From assembly GCA_965603515.1 (NCBI GenBank), contig CBFDDH010000051.1, positions 1 through 13,599 of the forward strand: a stretch of 13,599 nt of DNA, given 5' to 3'. Source of the stretch: JAUVZL01 sp965603515 (GTDB taxonomy: Bacteria > Hydrothermota > Tepidihabitantia > SM23-42). Every line of letters starts with the position of its first letter. Position 1 is the first letter of the stretch. Shown here piece by piece: positions 10,977 through 13,599 of this stretch. The position numbers and the translations under genes were made by a program. The notes beneath the pieces were generated by a model that saw nothing but the letters and a program-made list of their open reading frames with translations, had not been told where the DNA came from and did no database searches.

Positions 10977-13599
10977 ACTCTATCTTTATGATTTTCTTCG
11001 TAACCCGGGTTTCGGCTTGTTCAAAGCTTACAAAATAGACACCGGCTGATACCTTACGCTGTAGATTATCGTCTCCGAACCAAAGTACTTGATTAAGTGA
11101 TTGAATCCTTAAGTGGTCAAATAACCTAACTAAACGTCCAGTTACATCATAAATCTTAACCTGAGAAGTCTTTGAGTCCTGAATCGGGCTAAATATAATA
11201 GTTGTATGATCAGTAAAAATACTCGGCAGAACCTCTATAACAGGTTTGTTTGTCGAAGCAAGTCTGTCAATATCAATAATACCAGGGAGAAAAGCCGATC
11301 TATAAGTCCCTGTATTGTAGATATCATAACGGAACTTGGGCCACTCAACCGCCGCTGTCTCAAGGTCAAAAACTGAAAAGGTGTAGTCATTTCCACCAGT
11401 CATTAATTCTAATCGACCATCAAGATCAATATCGAACAGTGCGGCCGATGACTCGATACGATTGCCAAACTGAATGGGAAACCCTGATGCCTGTTCACCA
11501 TTCTGCTTATAGGCGTAGATGTTCCAATCAACCGAGCCGAGCACCACCTCAAAATCATTGTTGCCATCGACATCTCCAACTACTGGCAATTTTGCATCAT
11601 GAGTAATATCAGGAAACCCAACCAGAGTATTACCTAAGGAATCCAAGACCGTGAAACCTGATTTATACGAGCAGATTATTTCAGGTCGATCATCTCCTGT
11701 TATATCAGCGATAATCGGACTCCCTTCAATGTCAGCAACGTTCTGCATATTATGTTCCCACATAATATTACCATCTGCGTTTACTAAATAGAGGTTTTCT
11801 GATGAATCAGCATAAAAGCATATTTCTAAACGCTCATCCCCAAGGATATCGCCAAGGACAACCGAGTAGCTCATATACCCATTTTGGATGAAAACTGGAA
11901 ACGGTGTGAGATAATCACCGGAGCGATCCCAGACATATAATGAATCCGAAGCACTACCGCCACAACATACTATTTCCATATCACCATCACAGTCTATATC
12001 GCCGATAGCCAGTGTGCCAAAAGCAATACCAGGCATGTTCTTTAATAATCCATCGGCCGAGAATACACCAGCGCCATCATGATGAAAGGCATATATATCT
12101 GAATACAAAGTCCAGATGAATATTTCCAAATCGCCGTCTTCATCTATATCAGCAAGGACCGGCGAACCGATCATTCTTCCAGAGATCGACTTTGGCCAAC
12201 CAGGCAAGCAGATACCTTGGTTATTTATTACATAGAGATTATCAGTAGCACGCCGTACTGCAAAGACGATATCGTATAGACCATCATTATTGACATCCCC
12301 TAGGGCAGGCGATGTCCAGACCTCAGCTGGGTGAATGTCGAATATCAGACCATCACCAATAACCGGTGTACCATCACAGTGCCAGGCATAAACATAGCCT
12401 TCCTTACCGCAAACCACGATCTCTAAACCTGGATAAGAGGGATCGATGTCGCCGAAATTAGGTGATGAAAACAAAAAGTCGTATACGGTTTGCGGCCAAC
12501 CAGGGGCATACATATTGTTTGCCTTACCGCATACAGTATCTGAAGGTATACCGATATTCATCGATGAATCATACGCCACCACATAATAATAATAACTGAT
12601 ACCCGGCTGCACTGTATAATCCTGGTAATAACTCACGACACCCAAATAACTACTCAATAAATTATAAGGACCACCCATAGATAACCCACGGTATACTCGA
12701 TAACCAGACGCACTTTCATCAACCAACCACTCTAATGAAACCGCTTCACGACGACCTAAAATACGCAACGAACACACGGCTAACGGCTGACCTAAAACCA
12801 CCGCATAATCAATTACCCCAACACCACCCTCATATACCCGATACTGATAACTCACCGCACAACCCACCGAATCAACCACAAGCCTAAAACAGTCTGGCTG
12901 CGACGAAACCACACCACCAGCAACAACCAAGGGGAAATTAACCACACTGTCTAATAATACACCACCAGATACACCACTGATCACACCATAAACCGAATCA
13001 CTTAAACTATGCCCATAATTCACTAAATAAGGCAAAACCTCTAACGTATCACCAAAAATACTGGATAACTGACCAAAATGCTCTAATGACGACGCTAATC
13101 CAATTAACTGAAAACTGTCAACATTACCACCACCAAGATAAGTCACTAAAACCTCAAAATCTAAACTGTACTCATCAGGCATACTATCAGAAACATCAAA
13201 ACACAAAGACGTCATATTATAACCAGTCTCACCCACCCCTATATCACCATAATAAGCACGGTCAATACTCACCTGAACTAAACTATCACTACACACTAAA
13301 TCAACATAAACACTCTCGGCTAACCCACCACCTGTATTGGCTAAACCTAAATCCAAATACACCACCTCGCCAGGATTAACTACACCATCAGCATTACCTA
13401 AGGTATCAATGACCTGACAATCACTAAAAACCACACACGGCTCAACCGGCACCACACATACCGAATCAATATACATAATATATCCCCGCGCCATCACCGC
13501 ATACTTTAAATAACCCGCCGACTCGGTCCGCACACCAACCGTTAAAACCCCACCACTGGCTGACCCACGCACAAATGTCTCCCCAGGCTTGTAAAAAAC
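10975..13599 (-). CDS. large secreted/surface protein with FG-GAP repeats and Por-type sorting tail (N-terminus outside the window)
   Basis: The frame stays open to the right edge, with at least nine codons upstream of the GTG at 13572-13570, so the true N-terminus, signal peptide and any catalytic domain are missing. Counting from that GTG: a CARDB-like sandwich at about 35-140 (GNADGVVNPGEVVYLDL, ANTGG), a further strand-rich module, an Fn3-like domain at about 260-346 (SGYRVYRGLS, YYYYVVAYDS), then eight FG-GAP/VCBS-like repeats at about 370-730. The repeats carry acidic Ca-binding-like loops such as GDVNNDGLYDIV, ADIDEDGDLEIF, GDIDCDGDMEIV and FDIDLDGRLEL, and probably form a beta-propeller. 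After WPKFRYDIYNTGTY comes a FlgD-like/type IX sorting tail at about 775-865 (VKIYDVTGRLVRLF, SAGVYFV). The domain order suggests a secreted peptidase such as C25 or S8, or an adhesin; this is inference. The 5' third is strongly G/T-rich on the coding strand, unlike the rest. Confidence 0.88.
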   Translation of the reverse strand, partial: VFYKPGETFVRGSASGGVLTVGVRTESAGYLKYAVMARGYIMYIDSVCVVPVEPCVVFSDCQVIDTLGNADGVVNPGEVVYLDLGLANTGGGLAESVYVDLVCSDSLVQVSIDRAYYGDIGVGETGYNMTSLCFDVSDSMPDEYSLDFEVLVTYLGGGNVDSFQLIGLASSLEHFGQLSSIFGDTLEVLPYLVNYGHSLSDSVYGVISGVSGGVLLDSVVNFPLVVAGGVVSSQPDCFRLVVDSVGCAVSYQYRVYEGGVGVIDYAVVLGQPLAVCSLRILGRREAVSLEWLVDESASGYRVYRGLSMGGPYNLLSSYLGVVSYYQDYTVQPGISYYYYVVAYDSSMNIGIPSDTVCGKANNMYAPGWPQTVYDFLFSSPNFGDIDPSYPGLEIVVCGKEGYVYAWHCDGTPVIGDGLIFDIHPAEVWTSPALGDVNNDGLYDIVFAVRRATDNLYVINNQGICLPGWPKSISGRMIGSPVLADIDEDGDLEIFIWTLYSDIYAFHHDGAGVFSADGLLKNMPGIAFGTLAIGDIDCDGDMEIVCCGGSASDSLYVWDRSGDYLTPFPVFIQNGYMSYSVVLGDILGDERLEICFYADSSENLYLVNADGNIMWEHNMQNVADIEGSPIIADITGDDRPEIICSYKSGFTVLDSLGNTLVGFPDITHDAKLPVVGDVDGNNDFEVVLGSVDWNIYAYKQNGEQASGFPIQFGNRIESSAALFDIDLDGRLELMTGGNDYTFSVFDLETAAVEWPKFRYDIYNTGTYRSAFLPGIIDIDRLASTNKPVIEVLPSIFTDHTTIIFSPIQDSKTSQVKIYDVTGRLVRLFDHLRIQSLNQVLWFGDDNLQRKVSAGVYFVSFEQAETRVTKKIIKIE

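Noticed and set aside
13086..13379. 97-residue plus-strand open frame opposite the surface-protein gene
   Set aside because: It is Thr/Asn/Gln/His/Tyr-rich low-complexity sequence produced by the strong C/A bias of this strand; the opposite frame has clear domain motifs.
13570..13572. GTG as the true start of the right-hand surface protein
   Set aside because: The frame is open to the window edge, and upstream codons continue a plausible beta-strand sequence; no signal peptide follows the GTG.
1..13599. CRISPR arrays, tRNA or rRNA genes, transposases, prophage genes
   Set aside because: No regularly spaced repeats, no cloverleaf-like or rRNA-like sequence and no transposase or phage-like protein was recognised on either strand.

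Overview
The window looks like chromosomal DNA of a Gram-negative bacterium with an AT-leaning genome. The organism seems to secrete proteins through a type IX-like (Por) route: the right-hand gene ends in a FlgD-like C-terminal sorting tail and carries FG-GAP/VCBS repeats. A standalone LytR_C domain protein, a shortened GlmU, CAAGAACCAA-type intergenic repeats and several unrecognised envelope proteins recall poorly cultured FCB-related candidate phyla such as WOR-3/Stahlbacteria. That placement is inference from gene style only; there is no rRNA or other strong marker here.

Layout. (1) 1-3529, minus strand: a four-gene envelope/regulation operon read right to left. It encodes a FecR-like periplasmic protein with TPR-like C-terminus, a DNRLRE-domain probable lipoprotein, a beta-barrel-like outer membrane protein, and an NtrC-type response regulator cut by the left edge. 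(2) 3530-3684: a divergent promoter region with two back-to-back consensus-like promoters and a 7-bp dyad around the leftward -35 box. (3) 3685-5143, plus: a group II (SufS/CsdA-type) cysteine desulfurase overlapping a 90-residue unknown protein. (4) 5190-8516, plus: a tightly packed housekeeping operon with a shortened GlmU uridylyltransferase, a LytR_C domain protein, ribosome silencing factor RsfS and arginyl-tRNA synthetase. (5) 8517-8672: a repeat-bearing intergenic patch. (6) 8673-10967, plus: PTS EIIA (PtsN-like), a C4 zinc-ribbon protein and a GT39/ArnT-like membrane glycosyltransferase. (7) 10975-13599, minus: a large surface or secreted protein, open at the right edge, with CARDB-like, Fn3, beta-propeller-like and sorting-tail modules.

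The most noteworthy signals are non-coding. Four promoters all fit TTGAxx, exactly 16 bp, TATxxT. In three of them the -10 box ends only 5 or 6 bp before a start codon that lacks a good ribosome-binding site, suggesting leaderless mRNAs for sufS, possibly glmU, and the DNRLRE gene. Other notable points are a perfect 10-bp inverted repeat inside the glycosyltransferase gene, an abrupt change in strand composition within the large secreted-protein gene, a shared GTAATGACAAATT motif that supplies the stop codons of two genes, and an arginyl-tRNA synthetase whose HIGH-motif histidines are replaced.

No tRNA, rRNA, CRISPR array, transposase or convincing rho-independent terminator was seen, and no stretch over 300 bases lacks a gene.
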